From NCBI GenBank assembly GCA_902812365.1, contig CADDZC010000001.1, positions 1 through 64,000 on the forward strand: a stretch of DNA of 64,000 bases. Direction: 5' to 3'. This document shows positions 9,341 through 19,971 of this stretch, one piece after another (the stretch's first letter is position 1; each line of letters opens with the position of its first letter). The position numbers and the translations under genes are program-made. The DNA is from Acidobacteriota bacterium (GTDB lineage Bacteria; Acidobacteriota; Terriglobia; UBA7540). The notes beneath the pieces are model-generated. The model had not been told where the DNA came from. It saw only the letters and a list, made by a program, of their open reading frames with translations, and made no database searches.

Positions 9341-9894
9341 TTAGCCGCCCACCGGACTATCTGTTGGCCCGGCGGTGGCGGCGGAATTCTGGCGAATCAA
9401 CCCAGTAGCGTCGGTGAAATAGAAATTCGTGCCCGTCGTCCCCACGGACGCTGGGTTGGCGTTGATCGCGTAAGTGCTGTAGTGACCATTGGCATCCGGG
9501 TGGCGGCGTAAACGAACACGTATCCGCTCTTCGTTCCTGAGGCCAGCAGACTGTCAATCAAGTTGGCGGAGGTCGCACTCGATAGAGTGCCGGGCGCAGG
9601 CGGTCCGAGAGAAACGATGTTCGAACTATACCCCTGAGCGTACGTCGCCGAATAGACGACTTCGGCCGAGTTCAGAGTGCGCAGGGATTGTACCACCGAC
9701 GCTGGGTTGGCGGCGATCTTGGAGCGGATGAAATTCGGTATGGCGATGGCCGCAATCACCAGAATAATCGCCACCACGATCAGCAGTTCGATGAGCGAAA
9801 ACCCGCCGGATCGGGTCCGCGGGTCATGACTGCGAAAACTCAAGTTTCTTGGGCAGCCATCAGGTGTGCGATGGATCGCTCTCGGCCGTGGCAT
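9341..9894 (-). pseudogene. Type IV pilin gene with a one-base frameshift
   Basis: The N-terminal half is a clear type IV pilin (GFSLIELLIVVAII, with the prepilin peptidase Gly-Phe cut site and Glu5) and matches the three neighbours. After VFVYAAT the frame breaks at a CCC run on the coding strand (9498-9500). Adding one base restores PDANGHYSTYAINANPASVG through RQNSAATAGPTDSPVGG and a TAA at 9341, which closely follows the intact pilins. It is therefore either a recent single-base deletion or a homopolymer sequencing error. The start is also unclear: an ATG at 9894 has an AAGG upstream, and a TTG at 9843 would give a leader nearer in length to the other copies. Confidence 0.75.
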
Positions 9895-9959
9895 GGCTAC
9901 CTTATCGACCTTTGCTGGGCGCCCGGCTGCGGCAGTCGATTCCGGGCGACAAAGCAGAT

Positions 9960-9980
9960 GGGGGAGCCTTGTGCTCCCCC
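9960..9980 (-). terminator. Hairpin downstream of the second pilin gene
   Basis: Perfect 8-bp stem GGGGGAGC (9960-9967) and GCTCCCCC (9973-9980) with a 5-nt loop, 33 nt past the stop of the pilin ending at 10013. The following bases on the minus strand are not a clean T-tract, so termination strength is uncertain. Confidence 0.5.
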
Positions 9981-10012
9981 GGATACTCCAATGCCGCGCT
10001 GCATCTGCAAAG

Positions 10013-10492
10013 CTACCCGCCGATCGGGGAATCCGTGGCGCTCGCCGTAACTGTCGAGTTCTGGCGAATCACGTTCGACGCATCGGTGTAGTAGAAGTTC
10101 TGGCCGGTGGTCCCGACGGTAATGGGGCTGGCGGTCAGGGTGTAGTTGGGCGTCACATTGTTGACCGCAGCCGAAGCCAAGTAAACAAAGCTGTAGCCGC
10201 TCTTGCTTCCGGATGCCAGCACGCTGTCAATCAGGCCGGCTGCCGCTGATGTGGCAGGGCCAGAGGCCGGAGGCCCGAGCTGGGCCAGGTTCGAGGTGTA
10301 GCCCTGGTTGTAAGTGGAGCTGTAGGTAACCTCCGATGTGTTCATGGTGCGCAAAGATGCCACCGCCGAAGCCTGGTTTGCCGCCATTTTTGACTTCAAC
10401 AGGTTCGGAATAGCAATCGCCGCGATGATCAGAATGATCGCCACGACGATCAACAGTTCAATGAGTGAAAAACCTTGCGAATTCTTTCGCAT
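10013..10492 (-). CDS. Type IV pilin, PilA-like
   Basis: 159 residues. MRKNSQGFSLIELLIVVA contains the prepilin peptidase site (Gly7-Phe8) and Glu12, which is Glu5 of the mature pilin and is needed for assembly. The hydrophobic helix IILIIAAIAIPNLLKSKMAA is followed by a short globular domain ending SPIGG. No cysteine pair is present. A strong AGGAGG precedes the ATG. It has its own sigma-54 promoter (10553-10567) and upstream operator cluster. It is nearly identical in design to the pilins at 10963 and 11525, so this is a recent tandem family. The product is probably a pilus or pseudopilus subunit exported through the inner membrane. Confidence 0.9.
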   Translation of the reverse strand: MRKNSQGFSLIELLIVVAIILIIAAIAIPNLLKSKMAANQASAVASLRTMNTSEVTYSSTYNQGYTSNLAQLGPPASGPATSAAAGLIDSVLASGSKSGYSFVYLASAAVNNVTPNYTLTASPITVGTTGQNFYYTDASNVIRQNSTVTASATDSPIGG

Positions 10493-10552
10493 TCCTTCCT
10501 CCTGACGAGAGTTGCCATTCCAGAGTTTCCGGTGATGGCGATAGAGGTGGAA

Positions 10553-10567
10553 GCAACTGCAGTGCCA
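10553..10567 (-). promoter_or_regulatory. Sigma-54 (-24/-12) promoter of the pilin gene at 10013
   Basis: On the minus strand the sequence reads TGGCAC-N5-TTGC, an exact match to the RpoN -24/-12 consensus. It lies about 61 nt upstream of the pilin ATG at 10492, giving a leader of roughly 50 nt. A second box with the same distance to its ATG stands before the pilin at 11525, and a sigma-54 activator gene is adjacent. Confidence 0.85.
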
Positions 10568-10962
10568 AAGCTTTTAATCTGAATCTCTGGCCTGCTCGCC
10601 CGGTATCCTCGTGAGCGAACGCCAGTTGTTACCCGGATGAGAGACGACTCATGAAGCCGCCACAGCGTTATTTGCTAAGGCTGGACTATTTTTGTCACTT
10701 CACGCTGACAACTCTTGTCATTTTCTGTCTCCAGCCCACTGCCGCACGCGGTGAAATCCGTGTGCTGTCACTGTTGCGATACCCGGCGCGCCTGAAATAG
10801 CGAGACATGGTTAAGCTTTTTTCACAAAAACCAGGGGACGAACCGATCCTACCCTGCCGCGGGTGGAAGAACCGTCTTCAGTATTAGCGTCGAAGATGGC
10901 CCGGCCGGGAAAGTGGCGCGGGAGGCCCCGAGGGCTCCCCTGGCAGAGGCGGGAAGGGTCGA
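10568..10962. other. Intergenic region between pilin genes
   Basis: No gene is seen. On the pilin-promoter side the segment carries the TGTCA/TGACA operator cluster (10693-10730). The region is markedly lower in GC than its surroundings, as expected for a regulatory region. An extra TGTCA occurs near 10766. A purine/pyrimidine-rich stretch near 10845 has no evident role. Confidence 0.5.
10693..10730 (-). promoter_or_regulatory. Upstream activator site cluster, TGTCA-N8-TGACA
   Basis: TGTCA (10693-10697), an 8-nt spacer and TGACA (10706-10710) form an inverted repeat, followed after 5-nt spacers by TGTCA (10716-10720) and TGTCT (10726-10730). The cluster begins 126 bp upstream of the sigma-54 box. 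An equivalent array stands 125 bp upstream of the other pilin promoter. TGTC half-sites are known for PilR of Pseudomonas, so binding by the adjacent PilR-like protein is the likely function. Confidence 0.7.
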
Positions 10963-11442
10963 TTATCCCCCGATCGGCGAGTCGGTACTCGAAGCGGTTT
11001 GGATCAGGTTTTGACGGATGACGTTGGTGGAGTCGGAATAATAGAAATTTTGACCGCTGGTGCCCGGGGTCATCGGGCTGGCGGTGATGCTGTAGGTGGG
11101 TGTCACACCATTCACCGTTGCCCCCGGCGTATAGTTGAAGCTGTAGCCGCTTTTGATCCCTGAGGCCAGCACATCGTCAATCATGCCGGCTGCCGCCGAG
11201 GTGGGCGGGCCGGAAGCTGGAGGACCCAGTTGGGTCAAGCTTGACGCAAACCCTTGGCTGTATGTAGCGCTATAAGTAATCTCGGCGCTCGAGATGGTGC
11301 GCAACGACTGGACAGCCGAGGCCTGATTCGCAGCCATCCGTGCTTTCAGCCAATTCGGAAGGCTGATCGCCGCAAGGATTAGAATGATCGTCACCACGAT
11401 CAACAACTCAATTAGCGAAAATCCCAGTGAGCTCTTCTGCAT
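10963..11442 (-). CDS. Type IV pilin, PilA-like
   Basis: 159 residues starting MQKSSLGFSLIELL, with the same Gly7-Phe8 cleavage site, Glu12 and 20-residue hydrophobic helix as its neighbours; here the helix reads LILAAISLPNWLKARMAA, a slightly divergent copy. The globular part again ends SPIGG. The ATG at 11442 is preceded by GAGGG; an open frame extends upstream but lacks pilin features. It lies 82 nt downstream of the pilin at 11525 with no sigma-54 box in between, so it is probably transcribed together with it. Confidence 0.88.
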   Translation of the reverse strand: MQKSSLGFSLIELLIVVTIILILAAISLPNWLKARMAANQASAVQSLRTISSAEITYSATYSQGFASSLTQLGPPASGPPTSAAAGMIDDVLASGIKSGYSFNYTPGATVNGVTPTYSITASPMTPGTSGQNFYYSDSTNVIRQNLIQTASSTDSPIGG

Positions 11443-11524
11443 GGTTCCCTCAAGACCAACGGCCTTGGGAACCGGAGGCGCACGGAGTTCTGCCGGCTCC
11501 CCCGAGCCCCTAGCCGAGCCGCGC

Positions 11525-12004
11525 TTAGCCGCCGATCGGCGAGTCCGTGGCACTGGCGGTGACGGTCGAGTTCTGACGAATCACGTTCGACTCATCTGTG
11601 AAATAGAAGTTTTGGCCGGTCGTTCCCACCGATATGGGGCTCGCCGTAACCGTGTAACTGGGGGTCACGTTGTTGACCGCGGGAGCGGCGGTATAGTTGA
11701 AGACGTAACCGCTCTTCGTCCCGCCCGCGAGCACGCTGTCTATCAGCCCAGCCGCCGCCGAGGTTGCCGGGCCGGAGGCCGGCGGGCCAAGCTGAGCCAG
11801 GTTCGACGAGTAGCCCTGGTTATAAGTCGCACTGTAGGTCAGTTCGGACGTATTGATCGTCCGCAGTGAAGCCACCGCCGAGGCTTGGTTCGCCGCCATT
11901 TTCGACTTCAGCAGGTTCGGAATGGCAATGGCCGCGATGATCAAAATGATGGCTACAACAATCAATAATTCAATCAGCGAAAAACCGCGAGAATCGCTTC
12001 TCAT
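11525..12004 (-). CDS. Type IV pilin, PilA-like, first gene after the activator
   Basis: 159 residues beginning MRSDSRGFSLIELL, with the prepilin peptidase site, Glu5 of the mature form and a hydrophobic helix identical in layout to the pilin at 10013. The globular domain is also almost the same (GQNFYFTDESNVIRQNSTV). The ATG at 12004 has GAGG seven bases upstream; the 23-codon upstream extension carries no signal-like residues. Its sigma-54 promoter and operator array lie in the gap to the PilR-like gene. Confidence 0.9.
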   Translation of the reverse strand: MRSDSRGFSLIELLIVVAIILIIAAIAIPNLLKSKMAANQASAVASLRTINTSELTYSATYNQGYSSNLAQLGPPASGPATSAAAGLIDSVLAGGTKSGYVFNYTAAPAVNNVTPSYTVTASPISVGTTGQNFYFTDESNVIRQNSTVTASATDSPIGG

Positions 12005-12062
12005 TGAATACCTCACCCATGATATATGGCTCGTCCCGCATCGAGTGGCCGGATAGGATCGA

Positions 12063-12077
12063 GCAAACTGCATGCCA
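12063..12077 (-). promoter_or_regulatory. Sigma-54 (-24/-12) promoter of the pilin gene at 11525
   Basis: The minus strand reads TGGCAT-N5-TTGC, one base from the RpoN consensus, with the invariant GG and GC at the correct spacing. It is about 59 nt from the ATG at 12004, matching the 61 nt seen at the other pilin promoter. Confidence 0.8.
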
Positions 12078-12201
12078 CAGACTCCAACCTCAATCGCTTC
12101 CGCGGCCGCGTTCTAAGTCTATGTGTCGTCCCTACTTAGAACCAGACCGCCGCGGCCTGAAGAAGCTTGGCCGGCCGGCGGCCGGCGTAATCAACATTTT
12201 A

Positions 12202-12229
12202 TGTCAAGCCGGAGTGACATTTTTTGTCT
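12202..12229 (-). promoter_or_regulatory. Upstream activator site, TGTCA-N8-TGACA-N5-TGTCT
   Basis: TGTCA (12202-12206), 8-nt spacer, TGACA (12215-12219), 5-nt spacer, TGTCT (12225-12229). The array starts 125 bp upstream of the sigma-54 box at 12063-12077. The half-sites and spacing reproduce those in front of the pilin at 10013, while the spacer bases differ, which argues for a conserved operator rather than simple duplication. Confidence 0.7.
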
Positions 12230-12268
12230 CTCAGGTCCGGCCGGAAAATCCCAAGCCTGCCAGGTCGG

Positions 12269-13639
12269 CTACACTCCATGCTTCTTGGCGTAATGGCGAA
12301 ACGAGCGGTAAGAGATGTGCAACAACTCGGCAGCGCGAGTTCGGACTCCGCCCGCCTTCCGAAGGGCTGTCTCCAAGTATCTCTTTTCCACGTGGCCGAC
12401 TTGCTCTTCAAAATCCACTCCGCTGTCAGGGATATCCAAGGCCTCGGGCGCTTCGGGGGCGGATCCCGTCACGGATTCCGGAAGATGTTCAGGTCGCAGA
12501 ACGCGGTCCCGATCGCTGCTCACGGCGACTGCCCGCTCGATGGCATTTTCCAGCTCGCGCACGTTTCCCGGCCAGCGATAGCGGAGCAGGGTGGACACCG
12601 CTTGAGGATCGAAGTCGTTCACCGGTTTTCGCATCTCCGAGGCGAACGCGGCCAGGAAGTGCCGGGCCAGTAACTCGATGTCCTCGCGGCGCTCGCGGAG
12701 CGGCGGCAGGTGGATCGGGATCACGCTGATCCTGTAATAGAAATCTCCGCGAAACTGGCCTTCCGCCACCATCTTCTGGAGGTCGCGATTGGTCGTGGCC
12801 ACCAGCCGGACATCCACCGGAATGTCGGCCGTACCTCCCAAGGGGCGGACTCGCCGCTCCTGGAGCACGCGAAGCAGCTTAACCTGCATGCTCAGGCTCG
12901 TTTCGCCGATTTCGTCAAGCAACAGCGTGCCGCCATCGGCCGATTCAATAATGCCTTTTCTGCTGGTGTCCGCTCCCGTAAAAGCTCCCTTGGAATAGCC
13001 AAACAATTCGCTCTCGAGCAGAGTCTCCGGAAATGCGCCGCAATTGATTGAAACGAAAGGCTTTTCTCGCCGCAAGCTGGCCTCGTGGACCGCCCGCGCC
13101 ACCAGCTCCTTGCCCGTCCCGCTCTCACCCAGCACCAGGATGGTGCTGTTGGTGGGAGCGACGTTGCGCACGGTTTCCAGAACCTGCCGCATCTGGGGAC
13201 TATTCCCTAGGATGTTATCGCGCGCGAACGCCCGCAGCATTTCCCGCCGCAGGCGTGTATTTTCTTCGCGAAGGGCGAGCTCTTCGAGGGCCCGATCAAT
13301 GACCAGCTTCAGCTCTTCCACCAGCCGGTCGGTTTTGATGACGTAGCGATAGGCACCGAGCTCGAGGGCTTGAATCGCCGTATCGACCGTCGGCACGGCC
13401 GTGATGAGAATAAACAGAGCGGGGCTGCGCGTGGCCCGAGCGTGCTCGAGGAGTTCCAGGCCGGTGGCGTCGGGCATCCGGATGTCGGAGATGATAAGGT
13501 CGTAGAGGCGGGTTTCGATCTTTTGCCGGGCCGTCGGGGCGGTGGAGGCGGTCTCAACGTCATGGCCGGCGCGGCGAAAGGCGATCTCGAGCATCTGGCA
13601 GAGGGATTCTTCGTCGTCGATCACCAATAGCCGGGCCAT
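12269..13639 (-). CDS. pilR: Sigma-54-dependent response regulator, PilR-like
   Basis: 456 residues with three NtrC-family parts. The receiver domain (1-115) has the acidic pocket Asp8/Asp9, phospho-acceptor Asp52 and Lys102. The AAA+ domain has Walker A GESGTGKE (171-178), the sigma-54-contacting GAFTGA loop (218-223) and Walker B GGTLLLDE. The C-terminus ends in a Fis-type helix-turn-helix (TRAAELLHISYRSFRHYAKK). It activates RpoN promoters after phosphorylation by a sensor kinase. The adjacent pilin promoters carry sigma-54 boxes and paired upstream sites, so PilR is the best name. No PilS kinase is next to it in this window. Confidence 0.88.
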   Translation of the reverse strand: MARLLVIDDEESLCQMLEIAFRRAGHDVETASTAPTARQKIETRLYDLIISDIRMPDATGLELLEHARATRSPALFILITAVPTVDTAIQALELGAYRYVIKTDRLVEELKLVIDRALEELALREENTRLRREMLRAFARDNILGNSPQMRQVLETVRNVAPTNSTILVLGESGTGKELVARAVHEASLRREKPFVSINCGAFPETLLESELFGYSKGAFTGADTSRKGIIESADGGTLLLDEIGETSLSMQVKLLRVLQERRVRPLGGTADIPVDVRLVATTNRDLQKMVAEGQFRGDFYYRISVIPIHLPPLRERREDIELLARHFLAAFASEMRKPVNDFDPQAVSTLLRYRWPGNVRELENAIERAVAVSSDRDRVLRPEHLPESVTGSAPEAPEALDIPDSGVDFEEQVGHVEKRYLETALRKAGGVRTRAAELLHISYRSFRHYAKKHGV

Positions 13640-13832
13640 ACTCTGGGCTCTGTGTGGATATTATACGGCGAGCGGAGGTTGGCAAGCACGCGGTTAGGCG
13701 GTCGATCAGCGTGGGGAGGACAGAACCGCTCCCGGAGCCGCAAGACTTCGTCCGGACGGCCTCCGCTGGCCAATACGCTACCCCTTAACAAATATTAGAA
13801 TCAATGACTTAGCTGTTTTTCAACCGCGCGAG

Positions 13833-14330
13833 CTACCGGTCGGCTCGAACCGACCCTCCTCGGCCCCCCAGCTCGAGCCGGATGGGCTCGATCCAGCGGG
13901 AGTGCTGCCGTCTAAGGACCGCTGGCATCCCCCGGAGGGCCTCCAGGACCCCTTGGCGTGTCACTCCTGCCTCGCGGAGCAGTTGGCAGGCCCGGCTCGA
14001 CAAGAAATTCGACGGCGCAGCTGAAGAGTGGTTCTTAGAAAACTGAGAGAAGATTGGCCAGTACGGGGAACCCGGAGTCCACGGTATGTCTTCGATCACC
14101 GTATCTCGCAGACAGCGTGGCGTGACGCCACCGTAGCAATCAGGCTCAGTCCTACAGACACCGGTCAGGTTGTCTCCCACTCTCATGGTCGTCCTCGCGA
14201 CTGGCGCGCATTCACTGAGGTTAGCGATGGAACAGATCGCACCGCACAGGAAACTATCAATGACCGCCGCCAAGTAAGTATGCGTGTATTCTACGCCCTC
14301 GGTGGCGACGATTTGCTGGCTGTTCGTCAT
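13833..14330 (-). pseudogene. Open frame of possible gene remnants
   Basis: The 165-codon frame is not a recognisable protein as a whole. Near its N-terminus, EYTHTYLAAVIDSF resembles the first catalytic-Asp segment of IS3-type transposases (usual form YLAAVIDLFSR), but the rest of the DDE domain is absent. Near its C-terminus, ACQLLREAGVTRQGVLEALRG resembles the start of the ClpB linker region. Both similarities are short and could be chance. It has no ribosome site and no operon partner. Confidence 0.25.
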
Positions 14331-14420
14331 GCTGAGATAACTGTTCCCTCAGACGGCGCTTCCCGTTTCCCAGCCACCCACCAAGGGCATTGAAGACTAG
14401 CGGCGCGTGATGAGTGTGAT

Positions 14421-14595
14421 GGCATTCGCTCGCGGGCTGGGCGAGCGGCGTCGGGCAGATGCCGTTTGTGGCTCCACCGACGGTCACAGAGGTATCCATG
14501 TCGCTCCCATCCGCGATGTCACTCGGGCACGGGCTGTACGGGGGTCATCGCCTCCCGGCTCAACCGGTTTCGGACCAAGCCGGGAGGATTTTTGC
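14421..14595 (+). ncRNA. Candidate structured RNA or leader upstream of the O-methyltransferase
   Basis: Consecutive potential stems are visible: CGCTCGC (14427-14433) with GCGAGCG (14441-14447); CGTCGG (14449-14454) with CCGACG (14477-14482); and finally the terminator stem at 14551-14587. No protein-coding gene precedes the terminator on this strand. The segment may be a small RNA or an attenuator/riboswitch-like leader of the O-methyltransferase that starts 75 nt later. It does not match a known RNA class that I can recognise. Confidence 0.35.
14551..14593 (+). terminator. Strong Rho-independent terminator
   Basis: Perfect 10-bp stem CCTCCCGGCT (14551-14560) and AGCCGGGAGG (14578-14587), 17-nt loop, then ATTTTT. 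It lacks an obvious upstream gene on the plus strand and sits in the presumed leader of the O-methyltransferase gene. Confidence 0.75.
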
Positions 14596-14668
14596 CCGGC
14601 AGTGGGAAGTTTGCCAAAAGGCGGCTATGATTGCCATTGACCAACCGCCCCATTGGGAGAGAGGGACA

Positions 14669-15307
14669 ATGGCAGGGATCGTCGATGCGGTAACGGAAAG
14701 ATACTTATATTCCTTACTTCCCGCGCGGGACGCGACGCTGCGCGGGATGGAACGCTATGCGGCAGCCCATGGGGTACCCATTGTGGGGCCGGCGTGTGGA
14801 CGGGTTCTGTATCAGTTGGCCCGCTTGATCAAGGCGCGGCGAATCTTTGAAATGGGATCGGCGATCGGATATTCAACCATCTGGCTGGCCCGGGCCGCGG
14901 GCCCGAAGGGGACGGTCTATTACACGGATGGCGATCCGGCCAATGCCGAGCGGGCTCGAGCCAATTTGCGCCGAGCGGGGCTGCTCCCTCGCGTTAAGAT
15001 GCTCGTGGGTGACGCGCTGGAGTCCCTCGCCTCAACCGAGGGGTCTTTTGATCTGATTTTCAACGATGTCAACAAAGAGCAGTATCCCGAGGTCTTCCGG
15101 CGCGCGGTGCCCCGTCTGCGAGTGGGTGGTCTGTTCATCACCGACAACGTTCTTTGGTCGGGTCGCGCCGCCCGTCCGGCCGCCCGGGGCGACTCCGCGA
15201 CGCGCGCCATTCAGAAGTTCAACGGGTTGATCTACGGCTCGCCCCGGCTGCTGACGACGATCCTTCCACTCCGCGATGGGCTCGCCGTGTGCGAGAAACT
15301 GAGATGA
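14669..15307 (+). CDS. SAM-dependent O-methyltransferase (class I, COMT-like)
   Basis: 212 residues. The Rossmann SAM-binding motif is EMGSAIGYSTIWLARA; TDGDPANAERARANL supplies the acidic ribose ligand, and the metal/catalytic region LIFNDVNKEQYPEVF and LFITDNVLWSG follow the caffeoyl-CoA/catechol O-methyltransferase pattern, except that LIFNDVNK has Asn where many members have Asp. The ATG at 14669 follows GAGAGAGGG; an earlier ATG at 14630 in frame is less well placed. The substrate is unknown. It stands alone behind a terminator-like element. Confidence 0.82.
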   Translation: MAGIVDAVTERYLYSLLPARDATLRGMERYAAAHGVPIVGPACGRVLYQLARLIKARRIFEMGSAIGYSTIWLARAAGPKGTVYYTDGDPANAERARANLRRAGLLPRVKMLVGDALESLASTEGSFDLIFNDVNKEQYPEVFRRAVPRLRVGGLFITDNVLWSGRAARPAARGDSATRAIQKFNGLIYGSPRLLTTILPLRDGLAVCEKLR

Positions 15308-15463
15308 GTCGCGGCTAGCCCGTCCGCAGCCAGCGCCAAGGCCAACTTCGCTCCGCTGGACTCCAATGTCACGGCTCGCCGCGCCGTTTTCAGGGGTGCC
15401 GTCGAAATCGATCTCGCCCGCGCCACCACACAGTTGCCGGCACTCCACGACCGGCAGAGCGCT

Positions 15464-15469
15464 TATAAT
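15464..15469 (+). promoter_or_regulatory. Perfect -10 box (TATAAT) at the start codon
   Basis: TATAAT ends seven bases before the ATG at 15476, so transcription from it would begin at or next to the start codon, a leaderless mRNA. No convincing -35 hexamer lies 17 bases upstream, and no Shine-Dalgarno is present before this ATG, which fits leaderless translation. Confidence 0.45.
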
Positions 15470-15475
15470 ACAGAT

Positions 15476-18636
<3,161 letters not shown>

Positions 18637-18675
18637 CCGTGGGTACGACGCCGAACCGGCGCCCCGGGCCCGCCG

Positions 18676-19890
18676 CTACGTCCGGTAGGAGGCGTTGATG
18701 GTGATGTAATCCGGGGTTAGGTCGCAGGTCCACATTCGCGCTGCCGCCGCCCCCTGGCGCAGCGCAACCTGAATGGTGACCTCTCTCTGATCGAGGCGCC
18801 GCTTCGCCTCTTCTTCATCGAAACCGGCGTCGACGCCCCGACGGCAAAGACACAGATCATTAACGCGGATCTCGACCCGCGCGGGATCGAACATGGCGCC
18901 GGAGTAGCCGGCGGCGCAAAGGATGCGCCCCCAGTTCGGATCGCTGCCGGCGATCGCCGTCTTAACCAGGGGCGAGTTGGCAATCGCCCGCGCCACCCGG
19001 TCGGCGTCTCGCACCGTCTTCGCGCCCCGCACCTCGACCGTCACGAGCTTCCGAGCGCCTTCGCCGTCCCGCGCGATCATGCGCGCCAGCGTCTGGCACA
19101 GCTCCGTCAATCCTCGTAAAAACCACCTGCTTCCGGCGCGATGGAGGCGAACCCCGGAACATCCGCTCGCCAACAGCAAGACCGAGTCGTTCGTCGAGGT
19201 GTCGCCGTCCACGGTCACGCAGTTGAACGAAGCATCGACGGCGTGCTGGAGCATCTGGCGCAGCCACCGGGGATCCACGGCGACATCGGTGGCCAGGAAC
19301 GCCAGCATCGTGGCCATTCGCGGGTGGATCATGCCGGCGCCTTTGGCCACGCCCGCGAGGTGAACAGCCCGACGCCCGGCGAGGGTTCGCATCACGCATG
19401 ATTTGGCGAACGTGTCGGTGGTCATGATGGCTTCCGCAACCGCGGCGGCGTCCTCGCGGGAAAGGCCGGCGGCGAGCCGGGGCAACTGGCGGAAGATCAA
19501 AGCCGCCGGCAGGGGCACGCCGATCACTCCCGTGGAAGCGACCGCCACCTGTTCTGGCTTGATCCCCAGCAGGCGCGCCGCGACGCGGGTGGTTTGTTCG
19601 GCGACGCGCACTCCGGCGCGGCCGGTGCAGGCGTTGGCGTTGCCGGCGTTCACCACCACGGCGCGGAGGCGGCCGCGGCTCTTCGCCAAATTCCGGCGCG
19701 ACACCAGCACGGGAGCGGCGGCGACGAGATTGGAGGTGAAGACCCCCGCCGCCGCCGTCTCCGGCGCATCGGAACAGATCAGCGCTAAGTCAAGCGCACC
19801 CGCTGCCTTCTTAATCCCCGCGCGCACCGCTGCGGCGCGGAATCCCAACGGCGTGGCGATGTGTCCTGGAACGATTTCCCACGTTGGCAT
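18676..19890 (-). CDS. argJ: Arginine biosynthesis bifunctional protein ArgJ
   Basis: 404 residues. ArgJ transfers acetyl from N-acetylornithine to glutamate and can also acetylate glutamate from acetyl-CoA. The self-cleavage site lies in GAGMIHPRMATML, between Ala193 and Thr194; Thr194 becomes the nucleophile of the beta chain. VVNAGNANACTG, STGVIG, FNCVTVDGDTSTND and SDPNWGRI are family blocks. The ATG at 19890 begins at the usual IVPGHIATPLGFRA entry; an in-frame GTG at 19929 adds 13 unrelated residues. It converges with thiC 40 nt away. Confidence 0.95.
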   Translation of the reverse strand: MPTWEIVPGHIATPLGFRAAAVRAGIKKAAGALDLALICSDAPETAAAGVFTSNLVAAAPVLVSRRNLAKSRGRLRAVVVNAGNANACTGRAGVRVAEQTTRVAARLLGIKPEQVAVASTGVIGVPLPAALIFRQLPRLAAGLSREDAAAVAEAIMTTDTFAKSCVMRTLAGRRAVHLAGVAKGAGMIHPRMATMLAFLATDVAVDPRWLRQMLQHAVDASFNCVTVDGDTSTNDSVLLLASGCSGVRLHRAGSRWFLRGLTELCQTLARMIARDGEGARKLVTVEVRGAKTVRDADRVARAIANSPLVKTAIAGSDPNWGRILCAAGYSGAMFDPARVEIRVNDLCLCRRGVDAGFDEEEAKRRLDQREVTIQVALRQGAAAARMWTCDLTPDYITINASYRT

Positions 19891-19971
19891 AGCTGAGCCG
19901 TCTCCGTTTCGAACTGAAAGGAAGGTCACTCGCCCCCGATTTCTTCGGATCGTCCGCCCACGAGACGTCGC

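Larger units (their letters stand above)
13640..14668. other. Gene-poor 1-kb region with decayed coding traces
   Basis: No intact gene is visible. The minus strand holds one 165-codon open frame (13833-14330), described separately, that looks like joined remnants. The right part (14421-14593) is rich in potential RNA stems and ends in a strong plus-strand terminator. Confidence 0.55.

Noticed and set aside
13840-13862. GGTTCGAG-like tRNA T-arm at the start of the gene-poor gap
   Set aside because: It folds as a plain GGTCGG/CCGACC hairpin with a 6-base loop and lacks the rest of a tRNA.
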